54,414 nucleotides of DNA from Streptomyces sp. TRM49041 (GTDB lineage: Bacteria > Actinomycetota > Actinomycetes > Streptomycetales > Streptomycetaceae). Of this stretch, positions 16,564-25,136 are shown one piece after another. The position numbers were made by a program, and so were the translations under genes. A model generated the notes under the pieces. That model saw only the letters and a list, made by a program, of their open reading frames with translations, was not told the DNA's origin and searched no databases. The number at the start of each line of letters is the position of its first letter. The stretch's first letter is position 1. The stretch is taken from NCBI RefSeq assembly GCF_008271805.1, contig NZ_VSRY01000106.1, positions 1 to 54,414 of the forward strand, given 5' to 3'.

Positions 16564-17427
16564 ATGACCCACCATCACGACACCACCCATATGGACTGGA
16601 ACGAGATGCTCCCGCTGCTGGAGGCCGGCGCGGAGCTGCGGACTCCGCTGTACCGGCAGGCCACGGCCTGGCTCACCGATCTGCTGCCGCTGGGCGGCGT
16701 GCGCCGCGTCCTCGACGTCGGCAGCGGCCCCGGCGTGCTGTCCTGTCTGCTCGCGGAGGCGTTCCCGTACGCCGAGGTGGTCGCCGTCGACGCGACCCCC
16801 GAGCTGCTGGCACGCGCTCGCGCCCGGGCCGCCGAGCGGGGCGCCCGCGTCACCACGCACCTGGCCGAACTGCCCCGGGACACGGGAGACCTGGGCGAAG
16901 CGGACCTGATCTGGGCGGGCGAGTCGGTCCACCACCTGGGTGACCAGCGAGGAGCCCTCGCCGGGCTCGCCCGGCGGCTGCGCCCGGGCGGCCTGCTCGC
17001 CGTCGTGGAGGGCGGCCTGCCCGGCCGGAGCCTGCCCCGGGACATCGGCTTCGGCCGCCCCGGCCTGGAGACGCGGCTCGACGCGGCGTCCGCCGACTGG
17101 TTCACCGAGATGCGGGCCGCCCCCCCCGGCGCCCGCGAGGAGACCGAGGACTGGCGTTCCCTCCTCGGCGCGGCCGGCCTCGCCCCGAGCGGCACGCGCA
17201 CCTTCCTGCTGGACATCCCGGCACCCGTCCCCGACGCCGTGCGCGAGCATGTGACCGCCACCTTCAGCCGCCACCGCACGGCGCTCGCCGACGGCCTCTC
17301 CGAGGACGACCGCACGAGCCTCGACCGCCTCCTGGACCCGGACGATCCGGCGAGCCTGCACCGCCGCCCGGACGTGTATCTGCTCGCCGCCCGCACCGTG
17401 CACACCGCCCGCAGGGTCGCCCCCTGA
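16564..17427 (+). CDS. Class I SAM-dependent methyltransferase
   Basis: The 287-residue product has the Rossmann methyltransferase core: motif I 'VRRVLDVGSGPGVLSCLLAEAFP' (residues about 45-66), the acidic end of strand beta2 'VVAVDATPELLARARARAAERG', motif II 'GEADLIWAGESVHHLGDQRGALAGLARRLRPGGLLAVVEGG', and a helical C-terminal lid. It transfers a methyl group from S-adenosylmethionine; the substrate is unknown. The N-terminus has 'MTHHHDTTHMDW'. No clear ribosome site precedes the ATG, so the start is less certain than the frame. It lies alone between the AraC-type gene and the VWA pair. Confidence 0.85.
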   Translation: MTHHHDTTHMDWNEMLPLLEAGAELRTPLYRQATAWLTDLLPLGGVRRVLDVGSGPGVLSCLLAEAFPYAEVVAVDATPELLARARARAAERGARVTTHLAELPRDTGDLGEADLIWAGESVHHLGDQRGALAGLARRLRPGGLLAVVEGGLPGRSLPRDIGFGRPGLETRLDAASADWFTEMRAAPPGAREETEDWRSLLGAAGLAPSGTRTFLLDIPAPVPDAVREHVTATFSRHRTALADGLSEDDRTSLDRLLDPDDPASLHRRPDVYLLAARTVHTARRVAP

Positions 17428-17575
17428 CGCCGGACCGCTCCGGCCGTCACCACCGGGACCGCGCGTCGACGTCCTCGCCCCGCCGGACGTCGGCGCCGCT
17501 CTCGGCCGGCGCGGCCGGCGGATGTGTACCGACGGCGAGTTGGGGAGGACACACCCCGGTCAATATGATCCGGCG

Positions 17576-18859
17576 ATGATCACACGAAAGCGACTGGCGG
17601 CCGCGTTGTGCGGCCTGCTGGTCACATTGACGGGCGGGCTGTCCCCGGTCGCCGCCTGGGCCGACGACGGGGAACCGGCCACGGCCGAGAGGGAAGCGCC
17701 CAAGGTCGAACTCGTCCTGGACGTCAGCGGATCGATGCGCGCCCGTGACATCGACGGGAAGTCCCGGATGGCCGCGGCGAAGCAGGCGTTCAACGAGGTC
17801 CTCGACGCCGTCCCGGACGAGGTGCGGCTCGGTATCCGCACTCTCGGCGCCGACTACCCCGGCAAGGACCGCAAGGAGGGCTGCAAGGACACCCGGCAGC
17901 TGTACCCGGTCGGCCCGCTCGACCGCACCGAGGCCAAGGCCGCCGTGGCGACCCTGACGCCGACCGGCTGGACACCCATCGGACCCGCGCTGCTCGGCGC
18001 CGCCGAGGACCTGGAGGGCGGCGAGGCCACCCGCAGGATCGTCCTCATCACCGACGGCGAGGACACCTGCGCGCCCCTCGACCCCTGCGAGGTCGCCCGG
18101 GAGATCGCCGCCAAGGGCATCCATCTCACCATCGACACGCTCGGCCTCGTACCGGACGCCAAGACCCGCGCGCAGCTCATCTGTATCGCCGAGGCCACCG
18201 GCGGCACTTACACCTCCATCCAGCACACCGACGAACTCTCCGGACGCGTGAGTCAGTTGGTGGACCGCGCCGCCAAGCCGGTCCTCACGCCGGTCGCCAC
18301 CGAGGGTGCCGCCCAGTGCGCCAAGGCCCCCAGCCTCCAGCCCGGCCTCTACACCGACCGCGAGACGTTCGGCCAGCACCGCTGGTACCGCGTCGACGTC
18401 CTCCCGGGCCAGGAGCTGCGCGCCTCGGTGAGCATCGCCGCCGACCGTGCCGTCGACCGAGACTACGGCGTCCTGCTGCGGGCCTCCACGCTGTCCGGCC
18501 GGGAGATCGTGCGGGGCGAGTCGGCCGGTGACGGCCGTACCGATGTCATCTCGACCGGCCTGCGCTACCCGAAGCCCGACATCGAGGACGCCGACTCGGA
18601 CAAGCCCGCCGCGGAGACCGTCTGTCTGCGCGTCAGCAACTCCTTCTCCGCGCCCGCCTCCGTCAAGACCACGCCCGGCCTGCCCGTCGAGCTGAGCATC
18701 GCCGTCGTGGACGGCCCCGACGAGGCGGCCGATGCCGCGTTCCTCGGTCTCGGCCGCGGCTGGTGGCTGCTCGGCGTGCTCGCGCTGGCCGGCTTCGTCG
18801 CCGGGCTCCTGTGGGGCTGGCTCTCGCGCTGGCGCGTCGCCGTCTGGAGGACCAACTGA
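17576..18859 (+). CDS. Secreted, membrane-anchored VWA-domain protein
   Basis: The 427-residue product has a signal peptide ('MITRKRLAAALCGLLVTLTGGLSPVAAWA', residues 1-29), a von Willebrand A domain (about 43-240) with the MIDAS motif 'LVLDVSGSMRA' (D49, S51, S53), the second metal threonine in 'PTGWTPIGPALL' and 'VLITDGEDTCAP', then a beta-rich domain (about 255-385) and a C-terminal membrane helix (about 395-418) with a basic tail. It likely binds a protein partner through a divalent metal on the cell surface. Its TGA overlaps the ATG of the next gene (TGATG), so the pair is translationally coupled and both proteins may work as one surface complex. Confidence 0.85.
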   Translation: MITRKRLAAALCGLLVTLTGGLSPVAAWADDGEPATAEREAPKVELVLDVSGSMRARDIDGKSRMAAAKQAFNEVLDAVPDEVRLGIRTLGADYPGKDRKEGCKDTRQLYPVGPLDRTEAKAAVATLTPTGWTPIGPALLGAAEDLEGGEATRRIVLITDGEDTCAPLDPCEVAREIAAKGIHLTIDTLGLVPDAKTRAQLICIAEATGGTYTSIQHTDELSGRVSQLVDRAAKPVLTPVATEGAAQCAKAPSLQPGLYTDRETFGQHRWYRVDVLPGQELRASVSIAADRAVDRDYGVLLRASTLSGREIVRGESAGDGRTDVISTGLRYPKPDIEDADSDKPAAETVCLRVSNSFSAPASVKTTPGLPVELSIAVVDGPDEAADAAFLGLGRGWWLLGVLALAGFVAGLLWGWLSRWRVAVWRTN

Positions 18860-19752
18860 TGCGTACTGCAAGGACGACCGTACGGACCGCGCGGAGCGTA
18901 CGAGGCGTACGAGGCGTACGAGGCGTACGAGGCGTACGAGGGGCGCGAGGGGCACGAGGGGCACGAGGGGTGCGGACCCTGACGACCGCCGTCCTGCTCG
19001 CCGGGGCCGCGTTCCTCGGTCTGGCCCTGCCGGGCGCGGCGGCCGCCGCGAGCCCGACGCCCACCCCGTCCGCCGCCTCGGACGGGGAGCCGCCCGCGCC
19101 GACGGAGGCGGGCACGTCGTTCCGGGCCGCCACCGCCGTGCGCCCCGGCCAGCGCGCCACCGCCCAGGCGTCGACCGGTGACTACCTGTACTGGCAGTTC
19201 CCCGGCGACGCCGGTGACCGCGCGACCGTCCGGGCCACCGTCACGCTCCCCGAGGCGTCCGCCCGCCAGGCCGGCACCTCCTGGCGGATCGACGTCTACG
19301 ACGGGCTGCGCCGCCGCCAGGCGTGCCGCTACGGCAGCGACTCCAGAACCCTCGCCGCCGAAGCCCGCTCGGTCGAGCTGACCTGTCACCTGCGCACCGT
19401 CCGCGCCTGGGCGGAGCCGTGGTCGAACGACCCGCTGCCCGGCGCGTACTACGTCCGCCTGACGGCCGTCCGTCTGGCGGCCACAGACATCGGCCTGCCC
19501 TTCGACGCGGCGCTGGACGTCACCGTCGAGGGCGCGGGCGGCGCCGCGGCGGTGGACGGCACCCTGGCGACCCCGCTCGTACAGGGCTCGTCGGCCACGG
19601 TGGAGCCGGAGGACGGCTGGTCGTCCGGCTGGTGGTCGACCCGCTGGCTGTGGACCGCGGGCGGCGCCGCGCTGGCCGCGCTCGCGGGTATCTGGGGCTA
19701 CACCCTGACCCGCGGCAACGGGCGCCCGGCGGGGGTGCCGGGCAGGACCTAG
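18859..19752 (+). CDS. Secreted, membrane-anchored protein partner of the VWA protein
   Basis: The 297-residue product has an Arg-rich N-terminal stretch (residues 1-38, with VRG and ARG triplets), a hydrophobic signal segment ('TLTTAVLLAGAAFLGLALPGAAAAA', about 40-64), a Pro/Ser/Thr-rich linker, a beta-sandwich-like domain (about 90-245), and a C-terminal membrane helix ('WLWTAGGAALAALAGIWGYTL') with a basic tail. The central domain resembles the non-VWA domain of its upstream partner ('GDYLYWQFPGDAGDRATVRATVTL' against 'GQHRWYRVDVLPGQELRASVSI'), suggesting a duplicated module. The function is unknown. Coupled to the VWA gene by TGATG; the Arg-rich leader before the signal sequence is unusual. 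Confidence 0.75.
   Translation: MRTARTTVRTARSVRGVRGVRGVRGVRGARGARGARGVRTLTTAVLLAGAAFLGLALPGAAAAASPTPTPSAASDGEPPAPTEAGTSFRAATAVRPGQRATAQASTGDYLYWQFPGDAGDRATVRATVTLPEASARQAGTSWRIDVYDGLRRRQACRYGSDSRTLAAEARSVELTCHLRTVRAWAEPWSNDPLPGAYYVRLTAVRLAATDIGLPFDAALDVTVEGAGGAAAVDGTLATPLVQGSSATVEPEDGWSSGWWSTRWLWTAGGAALAALAGIWGYTLTRGNGRPAGVPGRT
18897..18972 (+). repeat. 9-base tandem repeat coding VRG/ARG triplets
   Basis: About eight 9-base units, first GTACGAGGC-like and then GCACGAGGG-like, run through the start of the secreted protein gene. They encode consecutive Val-Arg-Gly and then Ala-Arg-Gly triplets before the signal peptide. The unit length is a multiple of three, so changes in copy number keep the frame. 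Confidence 0.85.
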
Positions 19753-20303
19753 CGGACCCGCGGCGGCCGGGCTCCCCGGGGCCCGTGCCGCCGCGCCCGG
19801 GCGTCGCACGGGAAGGCTCGGAAACGCTCCGCGACGCGCGTTGCCCTGACGGTGCGTCGGCAGGTCGCCCGCCGCCGTACGACCGCCGCCGTACGACCGC
19901 TGCCGGAGGCCCCGACGGACGAGTCCCGCAAGGACTGAACGGCGCCCGGACGTACGGCCCGATGGGGTCCGCCCGGTCCCCCGATCCGGGCGGACCCCCC
20001 CTCCGACACCGCTCCGCCCCCGCCCGGCGGGCCGCGAACGGCTGCTGCCCAACCCTGACCGACACCCCGGCCGACGGCCAAGAGATCGGCGAACCCCGGG
20101 GACATCCCGGGACGGGACACGGCTGACCTGCACGATCCCAGGCGTCTCCAAGCCGCTTGGGACACGAGCACCGCGATGAACGACCTGCTACGCCGTCGGC
20201 GCCGACGCGCCGACGCGCCGCCGGAGTCGCCACGCCCCCGGGTCCGGCGTGCCGCCGGGGCTGCCGCGCCGCCACCACCGGGGCGCCGCCGCGGCCTCCA
20301 GGC
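19753..20303. other. Intergenic region between convergent genes
   Basis: This 551-base stretch separates the 3' ends of the secreted-protein gene and the acyl-CoA ligase gene. Open frames in it are GC-driven and lack family features. It contains a 14-base direct duplication (GCCGCCGTACGACC at 19871-19898) and one clear hairpin near the right side. No gene is seen. Confidence 0.6.
20195..20214. terminator. Hairpin between convergent genes, possible bidirectional terminator
   Basis: GTCGGCGC-CGAC-GCGCCGAC is a perfect 8-base stem with a 4-base loop, located 90 bases past the acyl-CoA ligase stop and within the convergent interval. There is no T run, which is common for actinobacterial terminators, so the call rests on position and stem strength only. 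Confidence 0.35.
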
Positions 20304-22127
20304 TCACCGGTACAGCGCGTCGACCTCCGCCGCGTACACCGTCTCGATGGCGCGTCGCTTCAGCTTCAGGGACGGTGTCAGGAGGCCGTGCTCCTCACTG
20401 AACGGGTGGGCGAGGATGCGGAAGGTGCGGATCGACTCGGCCTGGGAGACCAGGGTGTTGGCGGCGATGACGGCGCGCCGGATCTCCTTCTCCAGGGCCG
20501 GGTCCCGGACCAGGTCGGCCGGTGGCAGGAGAGCCCGGCCCTGCATGGCGAGCCAGTGCTCCACCGCCTCCTGGTCGAGGGTGATGAGCGCCGCGATGTA
20601 CGGCCGGTCGTTGCCGACCACCACGCACTGCGCGACCAGCGGGTGGGACCGTACCCGGTCCTCCAGGGCGAGCGGCGCGACGCTCTTGCCGCTCGTCGTC
20701 ACGAGGATCTCCTTCTTCCGCCCCGTGATGGTCAGATAGCCGTCCTCGTCCAGCGCCCCGAGGTCCCCCGTGGCCAGCCACCCGTCGTGCAGGACGGCGT
20801 CGCCGGCGGCCGGGTCGTTGAGGTAGCCGGAGAACACGTTGCGGCCGTTCAGCCACACCTCGCCGTCCTCCGCGATCCGTACGGACGTGCCGGGCACCGG
20901 CAGCCCGACGGTGCCGTACTTGGTCCGCCCGGGCGGGTTGGCGGTCGCCGCCGACGACGTCTCCGTCAGCCCGTACCCCTCGTAGACCGTCACGCCCGCG
21001 CCCGCGAGGAACAGCCCCATCCGGCGGGCCATGGCCGAGCCGCCCGACATCGCGTGCCGCACGCGCCCGCCGAGCGCCTCGCGCACCTTTCCGTACACGA
21101 CCTTCTCGAAGAACTGGTGCTGCACCCGCAGCCCCGCCGACGGCCCGGGGCCGGCCCCGAACTCTCTTTGCTCCAGGGCTTCGGCGTACCGCACCGCCAC
21201 CTCGACCGCCCGATCGAAGACCGCCGCCTTCCCCTCGGTCTCGGCCCTGCGCCGCGCCGCGTGGAAGATCTTCTCGAAGACGTACGGGACGGCCAGCACG
21301 AACGTCGGCCGGAACGCCGCCAGATCGGGCAGCAGCGCGCTCGCCGTGAGCGTCGGCTGATGGCCCAGCTTCACCCGCCCCCGCACCGCCGCGATCTCCA
21401 CCATGCGGCCGAAGACATGGGCGAGCGGCAGGAACAGCAGCGTCGACGCCTCGTCGCCGGGCTTGGGGCGGAAGACGGGCTCCCAGCGCTCGGTGAGGGT
21501 GTCCGCCTCGAACATGAAATTGGCGTGGGTGAGCACGCACCCCTTGGGGCGCCCGGTCGTCCCGGACGTGTAGATCACCGTGGCGACCGACTCCGGGGTC
21601 ACCGCCCGCCGGTGCCGCTGCACCACCTCGTCGTCGATCTGCGCCCCCGCAGCCACCAGCTCGTCGACCGCCCCGGTGTCCAGCTGCCACAGCCGCTTCA
21701 GATGCGGGAGCCGGTCCACCACCGAGCCGACGGTCATGGCGTGGTCCTCGTGCTCCACGACGCACGCGGTGACGGCCGCGTCGTGCAGCATCCAGTGGAC
21801 CTGGTCGGCGGAGGACGTCGGATAGACGGGCACCGGCTGGGCGCCCACGGTCCAGAGCGCGAAGTCGAACAGCGTCCACTCGTAGCGTGTACGGGACATC
21901 ACAGCGACCCGGTCCCCGAACCGTACGCCGTGCGCCAGCAGCCCCTTGGCGAGGGCCAGCACCTCGTCCCGGAACTCCTGGGACGTGACCTCGCCCCACC
22001 GCCCGGACGCGTCCTTGCGGCCCAGCGCGACCCGGTCCGGATCGCTGGCGGCGTGGTCGAAGACCGCGTCGGCCAGTCCACCGACCAGCGGAGCCGTCGC
22101 CAGGGGTGGGACTGTCAACTCGCGCAA
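20304..22127 (-). CDS. Long-chain fatty acid-CoA ligase (FadD15-like)
   Basis: The start chosen is TTG 22127, because AAGGAG lies at 22135-22140 with 7-base spacing and the protein then begins 'MRELTVPPLA' like its relatives; product 607 residues. It is an adenylate-forming enzyme that activates fatty acids with ATP and loads CoA. Core motifs are 'VIYTSGTTGRPKGCVLTH' (185-202), 'VYEGYGLTETSSA', 'WLATGDLGALDEDGYLTITGRKKEILVTTSGKSVAP' and the C-terminal lysine region 'LTPSLKLKRRAIE'. The family is peripheral-membrane or cytosolic and feeds beta-oxidation or lipid synthesis. It is divergent from the SBF transporter, with a candidate operator between. Confidence 0.9.
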   Translation of the reverse strand: MRELTVPPLATAPLVGGLADAVFDHAASDPDRVALGRKDASGRWGEVTSQEFRDEVLALAKGLLAHGVRFGDRVAVMSRTRYEWTLFDFALWTVGAQPVPVYPTSSADQVHWMLHDAAVTACVVEHEDHAMTVGSVVDRLPHLKRLWQLDTGAVDELVAAGAQIDDEVVQRHRRAVTPESVATVIYTSGTTGRPKGCVLTHANFMFEADTLTERWEPVFRPKPGDEASTLLFLPLAHVFGRMVEIAAVRGRVKLGHQPTLTASALLPDLAAFRPTFVLAVPYVFEKIFHAARRRAETEGKAAVFDRAVEVAVRYAEALEQREFGAGPGPSAGLRVQHQFFEKVVYGKVREALGGRVRHAMSGGSAMARRMGLFLAGAGVTVYEGYGLTETSSAATANPPGRTKYGTVGLPVPGTSVRIAEDGEVWLNGRNVFSGYLNDPAAGDAVLHDGWLATGDLGALDEDGYLTITGRKKEILVTTSGKSVAPLALEDRVRSHPLVAQCVVVGNDRPYIAALITLDQEAVEHWLAMQGRALLPPADLVRDPALEKEIRRAVIAANTLVSQAESIRTFRILAHPFSEEHGLLTPSLKLKRRAIETVYAAEVDALYR

Positions 22128-22275
22128 TGGCCTGCTCCTTGTGGCGCTCAGCACAGCGGAGGGTGACGGTACCCCACGGAGAGTTGATGCGGGAGGGGCT
22201 TCATCAAGTCTGGACAAATGACGTTGCTACTGGTCAGACCGGTAAGCACATGGTCACGGCGGCTATGGGTGAGCT

Positions 22276-22295
22276 CTTACTGACTCACGAGTAAG
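22276..22295. promoter_or_regulatory. Candidate operator between ligase and transporter genes
   Basis: CTTACT-N8-AGTAAG is a perfect 6-base dyad in the divergent region, in a locally AT-richer patch. A second imperfect dyad (ACTGGTC-A-GACCGGT, 6 of 7 pairs) lies about 45 bases to the left. Either could bind a fatty-acid-responsive TetR-type repressor controlling the acyl-CoA ligase gene, but no such regulator is adjacent. Confidence 0.3.
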
Positions 22296-22443
22296 GAGCG
22301 GGTGGCCGAATCTCCACCAGATCTGTACGCGCCGATCACACTGAGGCGTGACCGAAGATGGGAGAGGCGACATCAGCACCACTGCCCCAACGAAGCCCCC
22401 TCATCCGCCTCCGACCCCGCCCCACGACGAGAGCCCCCGAACC

Positions 22444-23568
22444 ATGACCCGCAGCCCCCAGAGCCCGCGCAGGGCGTTCCGCCCCCGCATCCCGGCCCGG
22501 CTGCCGGTCGACCCGTTCATCGTCGCCCTTGTCGCGACGGTCGGCCTCGCCGCCCTGCTTCCCGCCTCCGGCCAGGCCGCCGAGGTGGCGGACGGCGCCG
22601 CCACGGCCGCGATCGCGCTCCTCTTCTTCCTCTACGGTGCTCGCCTCTCCACCCGGGAGGCGGTGGACGGACTGCGCCACTGGCGCCTCCACGTCACCAT
22701 CCTGGCCTGCACATTCGTGCTCTTCCCGCTGCTCGGGCTGGCCGCCGCGAAGGGCCTCGGCCCGCTCGTCCTCACCCCGCAGCTCGCGTCGGGCCTGCTG
22801 TTCCTGTGCCTGGTCCCGTCGACGGTCCAGTCGTCGATCGCGTTCACGTCCATCGCCCGCGGCAACGTCCCCGCCGCGATCTGCGCGGGCTCGTTCTCGA
22901 GCCTGGCGGGCATCGTGCTCACCCCGCTGCTGGCCGCGCTGCTGCTCGGCGGCACGGTGGGCGGCTTCTCCGCCGACGCGCTGCTGCGGATCGTGGGGCA
23001 GCTGCTCGTACCGTTCCTGGCGGGGCAGGTCGCGCGGCGCTGGATCGCCGGGTTCGTCGGCAGGCACCGCAAGGTCCTGTCGTACGTGGACCGGGGCTCG
23101 ATCCTCCTCGTCGTGTACACCGCGTTCAGCGAGGGCATGGTGCGGGGCGTCTGGCACCAGGTCACCCCGGCGCGCCTCGCCGCGCTGCTCGGCCTCGAGG
23201 CGGTGCTGCTCGCGGCGATGCTGGCACTCACCTGGTACGGGTCACGGCGGCTGGGCTTCTTCGGGCGTGAGGACCGCATCGCGATCCAGTTCGCCGGGTC
23301 GAAGAAGAGCCTCGCGGCGGGGCTGCCGATGGCGAGCGTGCTGTTCGGCGCGCAGGCGTCGCTGGCCGTGCTGCCACTGATGCTCTTCCACCAGATGCAG
23401 CTGATGGTCTGCGCCGTGATCGCCCGCCGCCGTGCGGGGGACCCGCGGCCCGGAGAGCCCGGAAACCCTGGGGACCCCGGAAGCCCCGGAAACCCTGGGG
23501 ACCCCGGAAGCCCCGGGGACCCCGGAAACCCAGGAGACCCCGCCCCGGCCGACCGCCCGGTGGCGTGA
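22444..23568 (+). CDS. Bile acid:sodium symporter (SBF) family transporter with collagen-like tail
   Basis: The start chosen is ATG 22444, because the 32 residues upstream are only Pro/Thr-rich; product 374 residues. Ten hydrophobic segments cover residues about 20-325, with typical SBF blocks 'ATAAIALLFFLYGARLSTREAVDGLRHWRLH', 'LLFLCLVPSTVQSSIAFTSIARGNVPAAICAGSFSSLAGIVLTPLL' and 'FAGSKKSLAAGLPMASVLFGAQASLAVLPLMLFHQMQLMVCAVIARRR'. These proteins move organic anions with sodium, and some related proteins act on arsenite or pantothenate precursors; the substrate is unknown. After the last helix comes a cytoplasmic tail of ten Gly-X-Pro triplets (23452-23541), absent from ordinary family members. 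Confidence 0.85.
   Translation: MTRSPQSPRRAFRPRIPARLPVDPFIVALVATVGLAALLPASGQAAEVADGAATAAIALLFFLYGARLSTREAVDGLRHWRLHVTILACTFVLFPLLGLAAAKGLGPLVLTPQLASGLLFLCLVPSTVQSSIAFTSIARGNVPAAICAGSFSSLAGIVLTPLLAALLLGGTVGGFSADALLRIVGQLLVPFLAGQVARRWIAGFVGRHRKVLSYVDRGSILLVVYTAFSEGMVRGVWHQVTPARLAALLGLEAVLLAAMLALTWYGSRRLGFFGREDRIAIQFAGSKKSLAAGLPMASVLFGAQASLAVLPLMLFHQMQLMVCAVIARRRAGDPRPGEPGNPGDPGSPGNPGDPGSPGDPGNPGDPAPADRPVA
23452..23541 (+). repeat. Collagen-like Gly-X-Pro repeat
   Basis: Ten consecutive in-frame triplets of Gly-(Glu/Asn/Asp/Ser)-Pro form the transporter's C-terminal tail. At DNA level it is a 9-base unit (GGANNCCCN type) arranged in higher-order 27-base blocks. Gly-X-Pro runs can form a collagen-type triple helix. 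Confidence 0.9.
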
Positions 23569-23617
23569 ACACGCCCTGCCCTCCCGCCGCCATGATCACG
23601 ACAGCTACCGTGATGGC

Positions 23618-23683
23618 ATGCCCGCACCAGAGCACCGCCCCGCGCCGCCCGCCGCCCCGCACCCTTCGGGCGGCGCCCGGTGA
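23618..23683 (+). CDS. Possible 21-residue leader peptide before the [2Fe-2S] gene
   Basis: A short frame (ATG 23618, product starting MPAPEHRPAPPAAPHPSGGA) ends with TGA overlapping the GTG start of the next gene, so it could couple translation to it. It is Pro/Ala-rich with no family match. An imperfect hairpin (ATCACG-N8-CGTGAT) lies just before it. It may be only chance GC-rich sequence. Confidence 0.25.
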   Translation: MPAPEHRPAPPAAPHPSGGAR

Positions 23684-24084
23684 CCCGTAGCTGGATACGC
23701 CCCGGAGCCACCCGCCCCTGCTCCCTCGTCGTCTGCCGCGGCTGCTGCTGCGGCGACGCCCGCAAGAACCCCGGCACCGACCACGCGGGCCAGCTGGAGC
23801 GGCTGCGGCAGGCGGCCGCGGCGTCCGGCGGCAGGCTCGCCGTCCGTACGAGCGACTGCCTCGGCCCCTGCGGCCAGGCCAATGTCGTCGTCGTCCAGCC
23901 CTCCACCGATGCCCGCCGCCGGGGCGCCCGCGCCGCCTGGATCGGCTGGGCCCTCGACGACGACTGCCTCGACGACATCCTCGCCTGGGTCGAGGCGGGC
24001 GGCCCGGGCGTCGCGGAGCCCCCGTCGACCCTCATGCTCCAGCTGATCGACCCGCCGATGGACGCGAGGCGCCGCGCCCGCTGA
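23680..24084 (+). CDS. Thioredoxin-fold (2Fe-2S) ferredoxin-like protein
   Basis: The 134-residue product starts at GTG 23680. It has four cysteine positions typical of the thioredoxin-like [2Fe-2S] ferredoxin fold: 'LVVCRGCCCGDARKN' near residues 16-30 and 'VRTSDCLGPCGQANVVVVQP' near 55-74. The remaining sequence includes 'WIGWALDDDCLDDILAWVEAGG' and a short C-terminal helix. It is likely a small cytosolic electron carrier. Just downstream, on the opposite strand, is fdhD, so both may relate to formate dehydrogenase or other molybdoenzymes; this is inference from position. Confidence 0.75.
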   Translation: MTRSWIRPGATRPCSLVVCRGCCCGDARKNPGTDHAGQLERLRQAAAASGGRLAVRTSDCLGPCGQANVVVVQPSTDARRRGARAAWIGWALDDDCLDDILAWVEAGGPGVAEPPSTLMLQLIDPPMDARRRAR

Positions 24085-24097
24085 GACGGGACCGGAC

Positions 24098-24952
24098 TCA
24101 GCCGCGCACCGCGGTGTCGTCCCCCACCACGAGCCGGTGCTCGCCCGCGTACACGTTCATGGACCCGCCCCGCAGGAACCCGACCAGCGTGAGCCCCGTC
24201 TCGGCGGCCAGGTCCACGGCCAGCGACGACGGGGCCGAGACCGCCGCGAGCACCGGCACACCCGCCATCACGGCCTTCTGCGCCAGCTCGAACGACGCCC
24301 TCCCGGACACCAGCAGCACCGTCCGGCCGAGCGGCAGCCGGTCCTCGCGCAGGGCGCGGCCCACCACCTTGTCCACGGCGTTGTGCCGACCCACGTCCTC
24401 CCGTACGTCGAGCAGCTCACCCGACTCGGAGAAAAGCGCGGCGGCGTGCAGCCCGCCGGTCCGCTCGAACACCCGCTGCGCGGCCCGCAGCCGGTCAGGA
24501 AGCTCGGAGAGCAGCTCGACGGGTATCCGCGGCGCCGAGCGCTCGTCCGGCGCGAACCGGGTACTGGTCCGCACGGCATCGAGGCTGGCCTTGCCGCAGA
24601 GCCCGCACGACGAGGTGGTGTAGACGTTCCGCTCGAGCGTGATGTCGGGTACGGGCACGCCGGGCGCGAGCTGGACGTCGACGACGTTGTACGTGTTGCC
24701 GCCGCCGTCGTCCCGGGCGCCGGCGCAGTACACGATGTTCCGCACGTCGGAGGCGGCACCGAGCACGCCCTCGCTCACGAGGAACCCGGCGGCGAGCGCG
24801 AAGTCGTCGCCGGGCGTGCGCATGGTGACGGCGAGGGGCCTGCCGTTGAGCCGGATCTCCAGCGGCTCCTCGGCCACGAGTGTGTCGGGTCGGGCGGACA
24901 CGGCGCCGTCCCGGATGCGGATGACGCGGCGGCGCTCGGTGACCCGTCCCAT
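24098..24952 (-). CDS. fdhD: Formate dehydrogenase accessory sulfurtransferase FdhD
   Basis: The ATG at 24952 gives 284 residues of the FdhD family. FdhD passes sulfur from a cysteine desulfurase to the molybdenum cofactor of formate dehydrogenase, using cysteines in a flexible loop. The loop '[12 protein letters not shown]' (C116, C119) is present, as are '[37 protein letters not shown]' near the N-terminus and the nucleotide/cofactor block '[16 protein letters not shown]'. The end of the protein, '[20 protein letters not shown]', is also typical. No formate dehydrogenase gene lies in the window. Confidence 0.95.
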   Translation of the reverse strand: MGRVTERRRVIRIRDGAVSARPDTLVAEEPLEIRLNGRPLAVTMRTPGDDFALAAGFLVSEGVLGAASDVRNIVYCAGARDDGGGNTYNVVDVQLAPGVPVPDITLERNVYTTSSCGLCGKASLDAVRTSTRFAPDERSAPRIPVELLSELPDRLRAAQRVFERTGGLHAAALFSESGELLDVREDVGRHNAVDKVVGRALREDRLPLGRTVLLVSGRASFELAQKAVMAGVPVLAAVSAPSSLAVDLAAETGLTLVGFLRGGSMNVYAGEHRLVVGDDTAVRG

Positions 24953-25136
24953 GTTCCCCAGTCCTGCCCGTGGTCGTGTGTTCAGGAGACATTCTCCCGC
25001 ACACTCGATGTGAGTGGACTCTCCAAGTACCGGGCGCGAATCCTGTCGGATCACGCGACGGGTTACCGGTGAGTCGCTGAGCAGACTTGAGGGCTCCTGA
25101 CCATGGACGAACCAACAGCTGAGGGGGTACCCGGGC

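Noticed and set aside
18897..18972. VRG repeat as a regulatory DNA array
   Set aside because: The units are in frame with a well-supported coupled gene and encode a continuous peptide, so coding is the simpler reading.
19871..19898. 14-base duplication as a CRISPR-like unit
   Set aside because: Only two adjacent copies without spacers; a simple tandem duplication.
20157..22166. A 669-codon plus-strand open frame
   Set aside because: Antisense to the acyl-CoA ligase, whose motifs are complete; the plus-strand frame has an unnatural composition.
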